Notes under the pieces: generated by a model
Databases searched by the model: none
Seen by the model: only the letters and a program-made list of their open reading frames with translations
What the model was told of the DNA's origin: nothing
Program-made: the position numbers and the translations under genes
Shown: piece after piece, positions 33,940-42,902 of the stretch
How positions within the stretch are numbered: the first letter of the stretch is position 1
Layout of the letters: every line of letters starts with the position of its first letter
NCBI RefSeq assembly: GCF_943912825.1
Contig: NZ_CALTUX010000010.1
Location: 1-58,677, forward strand
Direction of reading: 5' to 3'
DNA length: 58,677 nucleotides
Source: an uncultured Anaerococcus sp.
GTDB taxonomy: Bacteria > Bacillota > Clostridia > Tissierellales > Peptoniphilaceae

Positions 33940-34795
33940 GTCTTTGCCAACCTAGCGCTCTTATTGTGTATAGGAATTATGGTTGGCTTGGCTGACAGAG
34001 AAAAGGGTGTTGCAGCCCTAGCAGGTGCTTTAGGATTCTTGGTTATGAATGCTACTATAGCTACCCTTCTTTCAATATTTGATCCAGAAGGCAAGGCTAT
34101 CGACTCTGGTGTAGTTGGAAGCCCTAGTTGTAGGAATTATTGCGGTTTATCTTCACAATAAATACTACAAGGTCCAATTGCCACAATTTTTAGGATTTTT
34201 TGGTGGATCAAGGTTTGTTCCTATAATTACATCCTTTGTGGCTATCTTTGTCGGTGTATTTTTCTTTATAGTTTGGCCACCAGTCCAACAAGCCCTTATA
34301 AGCGCTGGAGAATAAATTGTAGGGGCGCAAAAGATATTTTTTGCCCAACTTGCAGACCCTAACCATGTCGGTCTATATACCGAAGGAACAAGATTCTTTG
34401 CAGGAAGATTTTTAACTATGATATTTGGTTTGCCAGCAGCAGCCCTATACTATTTCTCATTTAGGTTTTTAATCACTAAATTTGATATCAAAACACCAGG
34501 TAGGGGCGATGAAGAAGCAGAAGAAACAAAAGTAGAAACAAAATCATCAATTAGAGATGATGCGGTAGTAATATTAGAAGCCCTAGGCGGAAAAGAAAAC
34601 ATCCAAGATGTCGATGCCTGCATCACAAGACTAAGGATCAACTTAAACGACGTAGACAAGGTTGACAGAGAAACCCTAAAAAGATTAGGAGCAACAGGAG
34701 TCCTAGACGTGCCAGGAGGTGTACAGGCAATCTACGGTGCCAAAGCCATCTTATATAAAAATGAGATAAATGATATCCTAGGCGTAGATGATTAG
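33940..34795 (+). pseudogene. Broken PTS glucose/maltose-type EIICB gene
   Basis: Three pieces of one transporter survive. From 33940 (VFANLALLLCIGIMVGLADR) the frame runs to about 34122, then shifts and resumes at 34118 as VVGIIAVYLHNKYYKVQLPQ to a stop at 34315; from about 34322 it resumes as FFAQLADPNHVGLYTEGTRF and continues to 34795 with a full EIIB domain (Cys in VDACITRLRINL, then LGATGVLDV). By comparison with intact family members the first part of IIC, about 20 residues at the first break and about 40 at the second are missing. A stand-alone EIIB from ATG 34418 (125 residues) could still be made but is unlikely to be useful. Confidence 0.85.
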
Positions 34796-34813
34796 TTAAA
34801 TAATCTAACATAA

Positions 34814-34870
34814 AAAACCAGGCCTTGTGTGATTTGGTAAATTTTAATCACACTGGCCTGGTTTTGATTT
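34814..34870. terminator. Bidirectional terminator between PTS remnant and cellobiose operon
   Basis: AACCAGGCC-TT-GTGTGATT pairs with AATCACAC-T-GGCCTGGTT around a loop of about 11 bases. T runs flank it on both strands. Confidence 0.9.
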
Positions 34871-34914
34871 TTAAATTTTAACTTTGAAAAAATCTATTTA
34901 CTTGTTCGAAGTTT

Positions 34915-36228
34915 TTAGTTATTCATAGCTTCTGCTTGTTCTCTACTTACTTTTTCACTTATCTTCATGAATGGTAGATATAAGAGCACACCTATGACTA
35001 TTATCACTAATTGAACTATAATAGCTCTGAAATCTCCACCGGTTGCTAAGAAACCATTTAATAGTGGAGGAGTTGTCCATGGAACAAGAACTGTACATTT
35101 ATTCATAAATCCAATTGCTGTCGCAAAGTAGGCTACTATGATTCCTATAGCAGGAGTTAATACAAACGGAATCATCATTGGAAGGTTGAATACTATTGGG
35201 AAACCAAATATTACTGGTTCATTGATATTAAAAATACCAGGAGCAACTGCCAATTTGCTTAATTCATTATATTGTTGATTTTTTCTGAAAAAGATGAAAG
35301 CAGCGATTAATAAGCATATTGTTGATCCTGTTCCACCCATCATACCGAAAGTTGGTACAAATGTTGAGTTTATTATATGAGGTATTTCTTTTCCTGCAGC
35401 AGCAGCGGCCATATTTTCGTTCATATTAACGAGTAATAGAGGTTCAAGTATTGTACCATTTACTACTGTTTGGTGTATACCAAATGTGAATAAGAAGTTA
35501 CCAAAACTGTATATAAGAACAGTACCTATTAATGATGTATTAATCTTTCTTAGAGGCTCTTGTATCATTGTTGTTATCAATGTTATAAGATCTGTTTTAA
35601 ATGCTGCGTATAGTCCAAAGCTAACTAAAGAGAAAATTATAATTGTTAACATAGCTGGAATCATATTATTGAAAGATGCGTTTACTTGAGGTGGAACATC
35701 TCCGCCTATGTTTACTCTTAATTTGTCTATTTTAGAGAGTCTTAGGTAAATCTCTGTAGACAATAGTCCCACTATTATTCCGGCAAACATTGATGATGTG
35801 CCTAGGTTTCCGTATGTTAAAATTCCACCAGCTTCAATTTCTGTACCGTCAGCTGCAGCTATTTTTAATGTTTGAGGCATCATTACTATTAGAGCTGCTA
35901 TTGCAATCATTACACATGTATAAGGGCTCTTATAGCCTTTATTTCTTGAGAGTGTATATCCTATTATTCCGCAAAGAATTAGACCGGAAACATTTAATGT
36001 AGCATTTGCTATAGACACTGCCCAATACCCAGCGGTTTGTAAAGAACTTTCACTTAAAATTTTTGGAAATATTACAGAGTTTATTAATACTGCAAGACCT
36101 GCTAATATAAACAAAGGCATCATTATAGCGAAAGCATCTCTAAGAGATCTAAGGTGGACTTGTGCACCAAATTTCATGGCGGCTTCTGTAAATTTATCCA
36201 TGAAGCTTCTTTTATTATTTTCAGTCAT
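34915..36228 (-). CDS. PTS lactose/cellobiose family EIIC
   Basis: A 437-residue IIC channel protein with about ten spans. HLRSLRDAFAIMMPLFILAG at the N-terminus and FNINEPVIFGFPIVFNLPMM in the substrate loop are the CelB-type signatures. It has no EIIB domain; IIA and IIB are separate genes in the same operon. It overlaps the end of the GH1 gene by eight bases and is the last gene. Likely substrates are cellobiose or other beta-glucosides. Confidence 0.92.
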   Translation of the reverse strand: MTENNKRSFMDKFTEAAMKFGAQVHLRSLRDAFAIMMPLFILAGLAVLINSVIFPKILSESSLQTAGYWAVSIANATLNVSGLILCGIIGYTLSRNKGYKSPYTCVMIAIAALIVMMPQTLKIAAADGTEIEAGGILTYGNLGTSSMFAGIIVGLLSTEIYLRLSKIDKLRVNIGGDVPPQVNASFNNMIPAMLTIIIFSLVSFGLYAAFKTDLITLITTMIQEPLRKINTSLIGTVLIYSFGNFLFTFGIHQTVVNGTILEPLLLVNMNENMAAAAAGKEIPHIINSTFVPTFGMMGGTGSTICLLIAAFIFFRKNQQYNELSKLAVAPGIFNINEPVIFGFPIVFNLPMMIPFVLTPAIGIIVAYFATAIGFMNKCTVLVPWTTPPLLNGFLATGGDFRAIIVQLVIIVIGVLLYLPFMKISEKVSREQAEAMNN

Positions 36229-37576
36229 TTTTTGTCTCCTTTAATATATTTTGATTAAATATGGTTTTAAAATACTCAAAACTTTTCTTTTTTATTCTTC
36301 TTAAATCTTTAAGGTCGTGGTTATCTCTATTAACATAGACAGCTCCATACCTCTTATCCATATCGCCTGATGAAGAAGGTATATCTATGAGACCCCAACC
36401 AAGGTATCCTATGCATTCAACCCCTTCTTTCATAGCTTTTTTCATTTCTTTAATATGGTTATCGTGATAAGAAATTCTTTCATCATCTTCGATAAATTCA
36501 TTTTCAGGTAATTCTTCTCTTAGGCCCAAGCCGTTTTCAATAATAAAAACAGGTAAGTTTGAATCAGCAAAAATATTCTCCATAGATATTCTTAGACCTA
36601 CAGGGTCAATTTCCCAATTCCATTCGCTTCTATCTACAAATTCATTATCAATTACTTGATCCATTTTTAGAGTGTTGAAATCTTTACAGTTTGCTTTTAC
36701 AGTTGTTGATTGATAATAACTGAAAGATATAAAGTCAGATTTTAATTTGTCAAATACAAGTGAATCTTCTTCTGTGTAATCGATTTTGATTTTGTTTTTT
36801 TCTAGATAATTTATGAAAAATTTAGGATAATTTCTTCCACTGAAAACATCTAGATATAACTTACTTAAAAATCTATCATATTGATTGGCTATAAGAACAT
36901 CTTCTGGTCTACTGCTAGCAGGATAATAAGGTGAATGAGCAAGCATACCACCAATTTGTAAATCTTTATAATTGTCGTGAATGTAGTTAGCGATTTCAGC
37001 GTGTCCAAGCAATGTATAGTGTTGAATATTATAAATATTTTCTAATGTGTGTTCTTTTTTGCTTCCTGCAATTTTAAAGCCCATATCCATTGTATATAGA
37101 TTGTGTTCATTAAAAGTTATCCAGTATTTAACTTTTTGATGAAATCTATCTACAAGAAGTTTACCATATTTTACAAATTCATCCTTAACATGTCTTGAAG
37201 AGAATCCATCATATTTCTCATATAAAGCTAGAGGCATATCAAAGTGGTAGAGGCATATCATTGGATCTATATTGTATTCTATTAACTTATCTATTAATTT
37301 TTCGTAGAATGCTAGGCCTTCTTCGTTTACCTTTCCTTCTCCTTCTGGAAATACCCTTGACCAAGAAATCTGAAACCTATAACAATTCATCCCCATTTCT
37401 GCCATAAGTTTTATATCTTCTTCATATCTATGATATTCGTCTATAGCTACCTTCCAGTCACTTGTATTTTCTGTAGCTTCTCTAATATCATATACTGATG
37501 GCCCTTTGCCACCCTCATTATAAGCTCCTTCTGTCTGCATTGAAGATGTAGAGTTACCCCATAAAAATTTATTCAT
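36221..37576 (-). CDS. GH1 6-phospho-beta-glucosidase/6-phospho-beta-galactosidase
   Basis: A 451-residue GH1 enzyme. FLWGNSTSSMQTEGAY is the N-terminal signature, TFNEHNLY carries the acid/base Glu and FIIENGLGLREE the nucleophile Glu (FIIENG instead of the usual ITENG). It hydrolyses the phosphorylated disaccharide brought in by the neighbouring IIA/IIB/IIC. It is distinct from LacG; a beta-glucoside specificity is inferred from the CelB-type IIC. Confidence 0.9.
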   Translation of the reverse strand: MNKFLWGNSTSSMQTEGAYNEGGKGPSVYDIREATENTSDWKVAIDEYHRYEEDIKLMAEMGMNCYRFQISWSRVFPEGEGKVNEEGLAFYEKLIDKLIEYNIDPMICLYHFDMPLALYEKYDGFSSRHVKDEFVKYGKLLVDRFHQKVKYWITFNEHNLYTMDMGFKIAGSKKEHTLENIYNIQHYTLLGHAEIANYIHDNYKDLQIGGMLAHSPYYPASSRPEDVLIANQYDRFLSKLYLDVFSGRNYPKFFINYLEKNKIKIDYTEEDSLVFDKLKSDFISFSYYQSTTVKANCKDFNTLKMDQVIDNEFVDRSEWNWEIDPVGLRISMENIFADSNLPVFIIENGLGLREELPENEFIEDDERISYHDNHIKEMKKAMKEGVECIGYLGWGLIDIPSSSGDMDKRYGAVYVNRDNHDLKDLRRIKKKSFEYFKTIFNQNILKETKND

Positions 37577-37584
37577 TATACTTC

Positions 37585-37902
37585 CTATCCAATCTTATCT
37601 GTTATTAACTTAGCCATCTTTGAAACACCCATAGAAGTAGGGGAGTAAGCATCAAATCCTACTTGAGCTATTTCTTTCCCTTTTTCTTCAGCTTTTTTGC
37701 TATATTCATTAAACAACATCCTTACTTGTGGGCTTACAAGAATCATATCATATTCAGGATTTTCGAATACATCTTCTGCATCAGCTGTGGTGGTAGAATC
37801 AACATGAATATCAAAACCGTTTTTTTCTAGATATTCACTAGCTTTTTTAGCCATCATTGAAGAGCTCATTCCAGCATTACATAGTAACATAACTTTTTTC
37901 AT
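37585..37902 (-). CDS. PTS lactose/cellobiose family EIIB
   Basis: A 105-residue EIIB. MLLCNAGMSSSMMAKK places the phosphocysteine at residue 8. DMILVSPQVRMLF is the second family block. It overlaps the IIA gene by four bases. Confidence 0.92.
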   Translation of the reverse strand: MKKVMLLCNAGMSSSMMAKKASEYLEKNGFDIHVDSTTTADAEDVFENPEYDMILVSPQVRMLFNEYSKKAEEKGKEIAQVGFDAYSPTSMGVSKMAKLITDKIG

Positions 37903-38231
37903 TTATCTTCCTCCATTTTTTGTAGTCTTTTATAAAGCTTTATCATTCTATTTGTGTTCTCCATAGCCATTGTAGCCATGGTTAAGTGGTCTTGTGAATG
38001 GATAAATATTACATTTATCTCGTTTTTTTCACCATTTGCTTCGCTAGTTAACATATCTGTTTGAATTTTATGGCATTCAAGAAATTGCTTTTTAGCTTCT
38101 TTTAATAAGTTTTCAGCTTTTTCAAAATCATAATTTTCTGCTGCATCCATAGCTTCACTAGAAAGTGATCTAGATTCTCCAGCGTGGACAATTATTTGAA
38201 ATGCTACTTCATACATTTTTTCATTATCCAT
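37899..38231 (-). CDS. PTS lactose/cellobiose family EIIA
   Basis: A 110-residue helical EIIA. FQIIVHAGESRSLSSEAM and the active-site segment VIFIHSQDHLTMATMAME (His in HSQDH) match CelC/LacF. It starts four bases after the PRD regulator ends and overlaps EIIB. Confidence 0.92.
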   Translation of the reverse strand: MDNEKMYEVAFQIIVHAGESRSLSSEAMDAAENYDFEKAENLLKEAKKQFLECHKIQTDMLTSEANGEKNEINVIFIHSQDHLTMATMAMENTNRMIKLYKRLQKMEEDK

Positions 38232-38234
38232 TAT

Positions 38235-40112
38235 TTATCCCTCCAAAAATATTTTTTTAAACTCATCTATGTTAGTAACTTTTGATGATTTTTCTATTAA
38301 ATTATTATTATTTAGATAATTTCCTAGCTTATCATAGTATAAACTTAGGTCGTTCCTATCATTTCCTATTATTAGAGAGTAAATTACCTTAACTCTATCA
38401 TCGTTCCATTTGATTTTTCTTTTAGGAATTAATATTATAGAGAAACTTTTTCCCTCTACTTGTTGTAAAATATGTGGTAGGGCGACATTACCATAAGAAG
38501 TAAAGGCTAGCTGTTCTCTTCTTAGATATTGTTCTTTAATAAAAGAAACATCTATTTTAGTTTTTTGAGCTACAAGATTAGACAGGATGTCTAAAGCGTG
38601 ATTCATATCTTTAAGTTCAATATCTTTTAAGAATATAGAGTTATTAAATATGTTATCCAGTTCATTGTAGTCATTTATATTAATTGCATCATCTATTTTT
38701 ATAAAGTCTTGTTCCTTAAAGATAATATCCACATATACAATTGGTGTATTAGTCTTTTTTTTGATTGGAACTGACGATACAATAAAATCAAAATTATCAA
38801 GATTATATAGATTCAGCTTACTTAGGTCGGTTATACTTAAGTTTGAAATCTGATTTTTGTATTTTCTCTCTATTTGCGTTCTCATAATTTGCGCCGAGGC
38901 ATTTCCTGAACCACAAACTATTAGGATATTTCTTTGTTGGAAGCTATTATTCTCCATAGCACTAGCAATATGAAGTGCGATATAGCCAATTTCATCATCT
39001 GACACGCTAGTATTATATTTTTGATTTATTGGATCAATTGCAATACTTGCTAGCATAAATGCTATTTGATTTTCTTTAATATCAGAAAGAATTGGATTTT
39101 TCATGGTTAGTCCATATCTTAATCTTTCTATGAGTGGACCAAGATGGAGGGCTAGTGCAAAAAATAAATCGATATTTGATCTAAAGTCGTATTTAGTTAC
39201 TTTAAAAATTGTATCAATCATTTGTTGCGATAGTTCAGAAATTTCTGGGGACACTTTCTCATAATTTGTAACAGTATTTTTGCTGATTAGATGCATAGTT
39301 AAGTATAAAATTTCATCTTTTGGAAATTTGATCTCTAATTTTTCTGAAAGCTCTTTTACTACAATATTTGCAATATTGAATTCTTCGTATGATACAACTC
39401 GTTTGGATAATTCATTAGATATTTCTATATATTTACCATCTTTGATCCTAAGTATAGAAATATATATGTGGATTACTAGATTTTTGAAATTTACATAGGG
39501 CATATAAAAAGATTCAGGAAAATCTATACCGTCGATTATTGCTTGTATTCTTATAAAAAGCTCTTTATCGGCATCTTTACCAAAGATATTTGGATCTTCA
39601 CCTATTTCGTTTCTTATTGCACGCCTTATATCTTTTTCATTTCCTTTAATTTTCATACCATAATATGGTTTGCTGATTAGATTAATATTATAAGCAGTTA
39701 GTAATTTTCTAACTTTTTTTATATCTTTATTAATCTGTGATGCTGACACATAGAAAATATCAGCAAGTTCCTGTTGTTTTATAAAAGAATTTGAAAACAG
39801 TAGTAGCTTCAATATGCTTTCTATACGAAATTCTTTGTTTGGGTTTTCTTGATGGAAGTAGGCGTATTTGTACCAATCGTGTTTTAAAAAGTTTTTAAAT
39901 TTTTCTTCATCTAAAATTCTGAATTGGTATCCTTTTCCAGGTTCTGAATCTACTATCGCTCCCCTTTCTTTAATGTATGAATTAAGAATTCCTATTTCTT
40001 TTTGAACAGTTTTAGAGCTTAATTCAAGTGCGGCTCCTATCTCTTCCGAACTGTGAAAGTTATAGTCACTAGTTAGAAAATCGAAGACTTCTTTAGTTCT
40101 TGTTTCAATCAT
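38235..40112 (-). CDS. BglG/LicR-type PRD regulator with EIIB- and EIIA-like domains
   Basis: About 626 residues from ATG 40112 (MIETRTKEVFDFL), which has AAAGGGTG upstream; the longer frame from 40169 adds an unlikely hydrophobic leader. Two N-terminal helix-turn-helix regions are followed by PRD1 and PRD2 (conserved His in YLTMHLI and ALALHLGPL), an EIIB-like domain (LIVCGSGNASAQ-type, Cys in IVCGSG) and a C-terminal EIIA-like domain with His in ALPHILQ. Such multidomain activators are switched by PTS phosphorylation. It heads the operon it presumably activates. Confidence 0.88.
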   Translation of the reverse strand: MIETRTKEVFDFLTSDYNFHSSEEIGAALELSSKTVQKEIGILNSYIKERGAIVDSEPGKGYQFRILDEEKFKNFLKHDWYKYAYFHQENPNKEFRIESILKLLLFSNSFIKQQELADIFYVSASQINKDIKKVRKLLTAYNINLISKPYYGMKIKGNEKDIRRAIRNEIGEDPNIFGKDADKELFIRIQAIIDGIDFPESFYMPYVNFKNLVIHIYISILRIKDGKYIEISNELSKRVVSYEEFNIANIVVKELSEKLEIKFPKDEILYLTMHLISKNTVTNYEKVSPEISELSQQMIDTIFKVTKYDFRSNIDLFFALALHLGPLIERLRYGLTMKNPILSDIKENQIAFMLASIAIDPINQKYNTSVSDDEIGYIALHIASAMENNSFQQRNILIVCGSGNASAQIMRTQIERKYKNQISNLSITDLSKLNLYNLDNFDFIVSSVPIKKKTNTPIVYVDIIFKEQDFIKIDDAININDYNELDNIFNNSIFLKDIELKDMNHALDILSNLVAQKTKIDVSFIKEQYLRREQLAFTSYGNVALPHILQQVEGKSFSIILIPKRKIKWNDDRVKVIYSLIIGNDRNDLSLYYDKLGNYLNNNNLIEKSSKVTNIDEFKKIFLEG

Positions 40113-40324
40113 TTCATCACCCTTTATGATAATTATATAAAATATCATTACAAACCTCCACTCAAACATTTTCCTTATACTTATGGAAGTTTCTTGTTTC
40201 GATTTTTTAGTAATTAAATATTTATTAATTTACGGAAAATACTAAGAGATTAATTAGTCTGGATTATGAATGAGTAAGGTATCGCTTATTATCTTTAAAA
40301 TTAAATCTTGGTAAATAGGCATCA

Positions 40325-40355
40325 AAAAAAGGAAAGTCCTATGACTTTCCCTTTA
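40325..40355 (-). terminator. Terminator of the GPH transporter gene
   Basis: GGAAAGTC-CTAT-GACTTTCC forms a perfect eight-pair stem; the minus strand continues CTTTTTTT. Confidence 0.88.
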
Positions 40356-40362
40356 TAAACTC

Positions 40363-41913
40363 TTATTTTATTAAATCGTCTTCTTTAAATTCGGTTTTTA
40401 CGCCGCCTTCTTCTACTTCGATTTTTATTTGGTTACGTTCTTCTTCGCTTAGACCTTCTTTTTTGATTTCTTTTCTTACGGCTATGTCTTCTGCTATAAG
40501 TTCCATTTCTTTTCTATCTAATGGATAGAATCTGATGGCTATCATGGTTACTACTAAGGTCGCAAGTATTATGCCCATGATTATTAGGCCGCCCTTATAG
40601 ATTGCTGGTGTTAGGGCATCTCCTGGTTGTGGATAGCCGTCTGTGTAGCCTATGCCTGCTACTACCCATCCTATTACTACTGGAGCTAGGGATGAGGCTA
40701 TTGAGTCTGTTAGGGAGAAGATTGTTCCTATTAGACCTGGGGCAAATTTGCCTGTCTTAGCTGTTACATAGTCTGTGATGTCTGCTGACATGGTTAGTAC
40801 TATTGATGTTGGATATTTTAGGGCTATTGTTGCTATTATCCAAAGGCCGATGAAGATTAGTGACATGCCTTGGAGGCTTGATAGGACTCTTGTATCTGGT
40901 GTTACAAATAAAAGTCCGATTACTGCTGCAAGACCAATTGTAGCAATTGATACTGCAGTTTTGTAGGAGGTTTTGAGGTCCTTCTTTTGAGCTAGTCTTG
41001 TTAGGCCAAATACAAATAGTAGTTGTGGCACTACTATCCAAGCTGATACATCGCCTGCTAGCATGTAGTTACCTAGAAGGATACCAAAGAATATTGCTAG
41101 GAAGTTTTGATCTCCTACCATTGTTGCTGCAAATTTGATCATGGCTCCACAGAAGGCAAGGACTGCTAATGGCTTGTTGCCTTTAAGTACAGAGAAGTAT
41201 TCTTTGAATGATTGTTTTTCTACAGATTCTTCACCAAGACCGAAGTACTTAACGTTATCTTTTCTTCTGATACCAAACATGGCTAGCACTGTAAAACCAA
41301 AGGATACAGCACATAAAAGTGGTAGGAATCTGCCGTAGAATTCCATGTTGTATTCGCCTATTTGGGCAAATAGGTATCTGGTTACAAATAATTGTCCACC
41401 TGTAAATACTACTAGGTTGAAAATTGAGTCAAAGACTGAAAATAGTGGTCTTTGAGCTGGGTCGTTTGTTAGGGATGCTTGAGCAGCCTTTGTTACTGTT
41501 TGTTGGAAAGAATAGACAATCTTGTGGAAGATTAAGCCTATAAATAGGGCTACTACTGTTGGAATTGGCATCCTATGTATGTTAAATAAGAATACAAATG
41601 ATAGGATAAGGCCGATGTTTGATAATAGCATGATAGGTCTGTAACGTCCCCATCTTGTGTTGATATTATCGATTGCTGTACCTATAGCTGGGTCAATAAG
41701 TCCATCAAATAATCTGGCAAGTCCAAGTACGCTTGCTATAAGTACTGTTGTCATGCCTGCAACACCTGTTGCGTAGAAGCCTAAGAAACCAAAGGCGAAC
41801 AGGTAAAAGTTTGATGCACTGTTGTTTAGTGAAAATAGTGCGATTTCCCACATCTTGGCTGTGTGGTAGGTCTCGGTTTCGTGACCGTCGACGTATAATT
41901 TTTTCTCGTCCAT
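40363..41913 (-). CDS. GPH family sugar:cation symporter (MelB-like)
   Basis: A 516-residue, 12-span transporter. ARLFDGLIDPAIGTAIDNINTRWGRYRP is the GPH signature, with the cation-site Asp residues. A long acidic C-terminal tail (about residues 465-516) is cytoplasmic and may be regulatory. A perfect cre site just downstream of a consensus promoter indicates tight catabolite repression. No hydrolase is in the same transcript, so the substrate (melibiose, raffinose, glucuronide, xyloside) is open. Confidence 0.88.
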   Translation of the reverse strand: MDEKKLYVDGHETETYHTAKMWEIALFSLNNSASNFYLFAFGFLGFYATGVAGMTTVLIASVLGLARLFDGLIDPAIGTAIDNINTRWGRYRPIMLLSNIGLILSFVFLFNIHRMPIPTVVALFIGLIFHKIVYSFQQTVTKAAQASLTNDPAQRPLFSVFDSIFNLVVFTGGQLFVTRYLFAQIGEYNMEFYGRFLPLLCAVSFGFTVLAMFGIRRKDNVKYFGLGEESVEKQSFKEYFSVLKGNKPLAVLAFCGAMIKFAATMVGDQNFLAIFFGILLGNYMLAGDVSAWIVVPQLLFVFGLTRLAQKKDLKTSYKTAVSIATIGLAAVIGLLFVTPDTRVLSSLQGMSLIFIGLWIIATIALKYPTSIVLTMSADITDYVTAKTGKFAPGLIGTIFSLTDSIASSLAPVVIGWVVAGIGYTDGYPQPGDALTPAIYKGGLIIMGIILATLVVTMIAIRFYPLDRKEMELIAEDIAVRKEIKKEGLSEEERNQIKIEVEEGGVKTEFKEDDLIK

Positions 41914-41980
41914 TTTTTCTCCTTAATAAATATTTGCGGTTGGTATATGTATGATAGCTAAAATCCTAAAATTAGAATGA

Positions 41981-41994
41981 TGTAACCGCTTACT
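41981..41994 (-). promoter_or_regulatory. cre site (CcpA), perfect match
   Basis: TGTAACCGCTTACT fits TGWAANCGNTNWCW at every position and lies over the expected transcription start of the GPH gene. Confidence 0.85.
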
Positions 41995-42002
41995 ACTCCT
42001 AT

Positions 42003-42031
42003 AGTATATTATCTTTTGAAACCTCTGTCAA
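42003..42031 (-). promoter_or_regulatory. Promoter of the GPH transporter gene
   Basis: On the minus strand TTGACA (42031-42026), 17 bases, TATACT (42008-42003). The mRNA leader runs through the cre site at 41981-41994. Confidence 0.88.
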
Positions 42032-42149
42032 GCCTTTTCCTGGAATTTTTTTAAAAAGTTATTTTTTATATAAAGATTTCATAAAATGGTGAGAATATTA
42101 TCGTTTTTAATCTATAAGAGTTTAGATACTATCAAAGTTTACAAAAGAT

Positions 42150-42181
42150 AAGCAAAAAAAGAGCAAGTATGCCTACTTGCC
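42150..42181 (-). terminator. Terminator of the acetyltransferase gene
   Basis: On the minus strand GCAAGTA-GGCA-TACTTGC is followed by TCTTTTTTT. Confidence 0.88.
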
Positions 42182-42213
42182 CTAGAGATAAAGTTATTAT
42201 ATTTTACAAAATT

Positions 42214-42825
42214 CTAGTCTTCTAAATATTTTTCGTATTGGTCCTTCCAGTATTTCTTGTCTTCTTCGTTTATTTCCCTGATTGCTTTGGCAGGATTGCC
42301 AGCGACTATGGTCATGGCTGGGACATCTTTTGTGACTACTGCCCCTGCTCCTACTATTGCTCCATAGCCGATTCTAACTCCAGGAAGGATTGTTACAGAT
42401 CCTCCTATCCAGGCCTTATCTTCTATTATTATTGGTCTTGCCTTTTGGACGCCTTTGGACCTTATTTCTGGATCTATGGGGTGGATAGCTGTGTAGATGC
42501 CGGTGTTTGGTCCTATTAGAACATGATCTCCTATTATTATTTTTCCTACATCTATCATGGATACGCCGAAGTTTATGAAGGACTTTTGTCCTATTTCGAT
42601 ATGCTTTCCATAATTACACCTAAAGGGTGGGAGGATTTGCGAGCCTTCACCGATTTTGCCTAGGATATCTTTAAGATTAGCCTGCATTTCTTGGTAGGAT
42701 GTTGACTTATTGAATTTTAATAATTTTTCCCAGCAGGCTGATAGGGATTCTTGGAGGTCTTTATCTACCTTATAAAGGTCTCCTGCCTGCATTTTTTTTC
42801 TGTTTGTCATATCTACAATATACAT
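42214..42825 (-). CDS. Maltose/galactoside O-acetyltransferase-like hexapeptide protein
   Basis: A 203-residue LbH acetyltransferase of the Maa/LacA (thiogalactoside transacetylase) type. An N-terminal helical cap (M1 to about 55) precedes hexapeptide repeats from PPFRCNYGKHIEIG to AVVTKDVPAMTIVAGNPAKAI. YTAIHPIDPEIR includes the catalytic His. It would transfer acetyl from acetyl-CoA to a sugar hydroxyl, a presumed detoxification of non-metabolised sugars. It is divergent from the MATE gene. Confidence 0.9.
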   Translation of the reverse strand: MYIVDMTNRKKMQAGDLYKVDKDLQESLSACWEKLLKFNKSTSYQEMQANLKDILGKIGEGSQILPPFRCNYGKHIEIGQKSFINFGVSMIDVGKIIIGDHVLIGPNTGIYTAIHPIDPEIRSKGVQKARPIIIEDKAWIGGSVTILPGVRIGYGAIVGAGAVVTKDVPAMTIVAGNPAKAIREINEEDKKYWKDQYEKYLED

Positions 42826-42902
42826 CTTAGAAAAAATATGACAATTGGCTTTTTTATTAGTATGATAATAAAATTAGATGAGATATATAGAAAGGTTGAC
42901 TT

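Noticed and set aside
34418..34795. Stand-alone PTS EIIB protein
   Set aside because: The segment is in frame with upstream IIC remnants of a broken gene and has no ribosome site of its own; treated as part of the pseudogene.
33940..34795. Programmed frameshift in the PTS gene
   Set aside because: Whole blocks of IIC are missing at both breaks and the 5' end is lost, so decay is the better explanation.
40113..40169. Hydrophobic N-terminal extension of the PRD regulator
   Set aside because: A cytoplasmic regulator should not carry it; ATG 40112 has its own ribosome site.
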